In this document: in pieces, positions 13,239 through 14,565 of the stretch
Position numbering within the stretch: position 1 is the first letter of the stretch
Layout: each line of letters begins with the position of its first letter
From: an uncultured Faecalibacterium sp.
GTDB taxonomy: Bacteria; Bacillota; Clostridia; Oscillospirales; Ruminococcaceae
Assembly (NCBI GenBank): GCA_902463905.1
Contig: CABQHF010000027.1
Coordinates: 1 to 14,565 of the forward strand
DNA length: 14,565 nt
Direction of reading: 5' to 3'
The notes under the pieces: generated by a model
The model's input: the letters and a program-made list of their open reading frames with translations, nothing else
What the model was told of the DNA's origin: nothing
Database searches by the model: none
Position numbers and translations under genes: made by a program

Positions 13239-14565
13239 CAGGCACCCCCAAAGGTGATCTGTTCGTCGGACTGGCTGTCAGCTTTGGCTTCAGCCGCCCA
13301 CTGGTGGGCTTCGTCTTCGCTCAGACCGTACCGGGCGGACAGATACCGGCAGCGGGGCACAAGGCCGGCCAGAGCGTCCTCCCGCAGCTGTGCGGTGCGC
13401 TCCTGCTCGCTGACGATGTAGCTGTCATCCCAGTTGACCGAGATGCTGGTGTCCGGGTCCACATCTGCACCCAGCAGGTTCTTTGCCGCCCACAGCATGG
13501 CCCGCAGAATGCCGATCAGCGCCGTCTCGATGGGGATCTGGTTTTTGTTGGCGTTCTGCACAAGGTCCTGTCGGCTGCCGGTGTACTCGGTGGCGGTGGC
13601 CACCTTGCCCAGCTCAAAACTGTAGCGGTGGCAGCCAAGCCCGCACTTGAAGCTCATCATGTCCAGAGCGTCCTGCACGGCCCGGTGGTTGTCCTCGGTG
13701 CGCAGATCGGGGTTGTACTCCCGCCATGCGGCCGGCTGGTCGATGCTGCCTTCCGGTGCGGGCAGCTCGTAGAAGATCTGGCGGTGAACGGCATCCGGCG
13801 GCACAGCGTGCTCCACACCGTCCTTGTCCACCCACTTTTTGCACATGGAGCGGTCATAGAAAATTTTCTTGCCGCCCAGGCGGAGGTCCTGCCGGTAGTT
13901 GTCAAAGGCGTAGTCCACCATCTGTGCGGCGTCCAGCGCTTCAGAAAAGACGCTCATGCCCAGCCCCATGCCGCCGTCAAGGTTTTTGGCGACAGCTGGA
14001 CTGAACAGGCTGAACCATGCCGGCGCACCGGTGACGGTGATGTGTTCCACCATGCCCGGCGGCGTCTCGCTCTTGGTAAACTTCGGGGTGCCGGAAACAT
14101 CATCCATCACCTCGAACCATTCATTCGTGATGGTCCGTTCGCCGCCCTTGCAGGTGTGGGTCTGTATATAGACGGCGGGCTTGCCGCCCATCACGCACTC
14201 GGACACAAAGGCGGCCTCGGTCACCACGCCCCGCTCCACGCTGATGGGCAGGATGCAGCAGGCGGGGTCATAGTCCAGCTGAATGCGTCCCTGCGGCGAG
14301 GGCAGGGCGTTCCCGGCGGCATCCACCGTCAGGCCTTCCACACTCAGCACAAAAGCACCGGTGCCGGACCAGTAGGCCTGCTCCACCAACTTGTTGGCAT
14401 TCTCCCAGAAATGCAGCTGCCGCAAAAGGCCGCCGGTCTGCTGCTCATCACTGCCCAGCAGGTAGGCGGCACTCTTTGCGTCGCCGATCTGGAAGGTGGT
14501 CTTGTCGTTGAGCAGCAGGTTTGCCCAGTCCTCGCAGACGTGTTTCGGCATCCGCAGGGAAGCCA
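13238..14565 (-). CDS. Portal protein, SPP1 Gp6-like (5' end outside window)
   Basis: The dodecameric channel at the capsid vertex through which DNA is packaged and ejected. The frame is open to the window edge: four in-frame codons (Ala-Ser-Leu-Arg) precede the internal Met at 14551, so this Met is not the true start and the N-terminus lies outside. About 441 residues are present. Seen are CEDWANLLLNDKTTFQIGD near the beginning, a wing region with beta strands (YWSGTGAFVLSVEG, GRIQLDYDPACCILPISVER), a long central stretch (DAAQMVDYAFDNYRQDLRLG), FELGKVATATEYTGSRQDLV and the C-terminal helices with ISVNWDDSYIVSEQERTAQL. These are typical of SPP1-type portals (PF05133). The end overlaps the minor head start by one base (TGATG). 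Confidence 0.88.
   Translation of the reverse strand, partial: ASLRMPKHVCEDWANLLLNDKTTFQIGDAKSAAYLLGSDEQQTGGLLRQLHFWENANKLVEQAYWSGTGAFVLSVEGLTVDAAGNALPSPQGRIQLDYDPACCILPISVERGVVTEAAFVSECVMGGKPAVYIQTHTCKGGERTITNEWFEVMDDVSGTPKFTKSETPPGMVEHITVTGAPAWFSLFSPAVAKNLDGGMGLGMSVFSEALDAAQMVDYAFDNYRQDLRLGGKKIFYDRSMCKKWVDKDGVEHAVPPDAVHRQIFYELPAPEGSIDQPAAWREYNPDLRTEDNHRAVQDALDMMSFKCGLGCHRYSFELGKVATATEYTGSRQDLVQNANKNQIPIETALIGILRAMLWAAKNLLGADVDPDTSISVNWDDSYIVSEQERTAQLREDALAGLVPRCRYLSARYGLSEDEAHQWAAEAKADSQSDEQITFGGA

Noticed and set aside
1..14565. CRISPR arrays, insertion sequences, riboswitches or a diversity-generating retroelement
   Set aside because: No regularly spaced repeats, transposase, reverse transcriptase or known riboswitch core was seen on either strand.

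Overview
The window is a late (structural) segment of a siphovirus or prophage from a high-GC, low-G+C-lineage Firmicute. Every supported gene is on the minus strand, so the operon reads from the right edge (14565) to the left edge (1). The organism call is inference. Strong AAGGAGG-type ribosome binding sites, the high GC content, the A118/SPP1-like gene order and the protein families together suggest a Clostridia gut bacterium such as a Faecalibacterium or Oscillospiraceae relative. No integrase, repressor, lysis or packaging gene lies inside the window.

The head module runs from right to left. It holds an SPP1-type portal (5' end cut off by the window edge), a minor head (MuF-like) protein fused to a C-terminal papain-fold toxin, a small gene overlapping the toxin end that is a candidate immunity protein, a secreted lipoprotein, a tRNA-Trp(CCA), a GP20-type scaffold, an HK97-fold-type major capsid protein and four small head-completion or connector genes. 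The tail module follows: major tail protein, two chaperone-like genes (DUF6673-like and Gp15-like), a roughly 1,000-residue tape measure, a distal tail protein, a Gp37-like or endopeptidase-type tail hub, and a BppU-like upper baseplate or receptor-binding protein that runs off the left edge.

Most genes are tightly coupled (ATGA or TGATG overlaps, 1 to 17 nt gaps). The tight packing breaks at three places, each with a rho-independent terminator pointing in the direction of transcription: after the candidate immunity gene, after the lipoprotein and after the major tail protein. The lipoprotein is therefore bracketed by terminators, as expected for a moron. The tRNA begins only 3 nt beyond the second terminator's T-run.

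Four points deserve attention. First, the toxin-tipped minor head protein has a visible Cys/His/Asp set and a drop in GC that marks a swapped C-terminal cassette. Second, its small candidate immunity partner shares 14 nt with it. Third, the lipoprotein and tRNA cassette is inserted in the middle of the head operon. Fourth, the tape measure has no ATG/GTG/TTG start near its strong ribosome binding site and lies in the same frame as the preceding gene, separated only by one TGA. No stretch longer than about 300 bases lacks a gene; the longest untranslated stretch, about 275 bases between the lipoprotein and the scaffold gene, contains the terminator, the tRNA and two hairpins.
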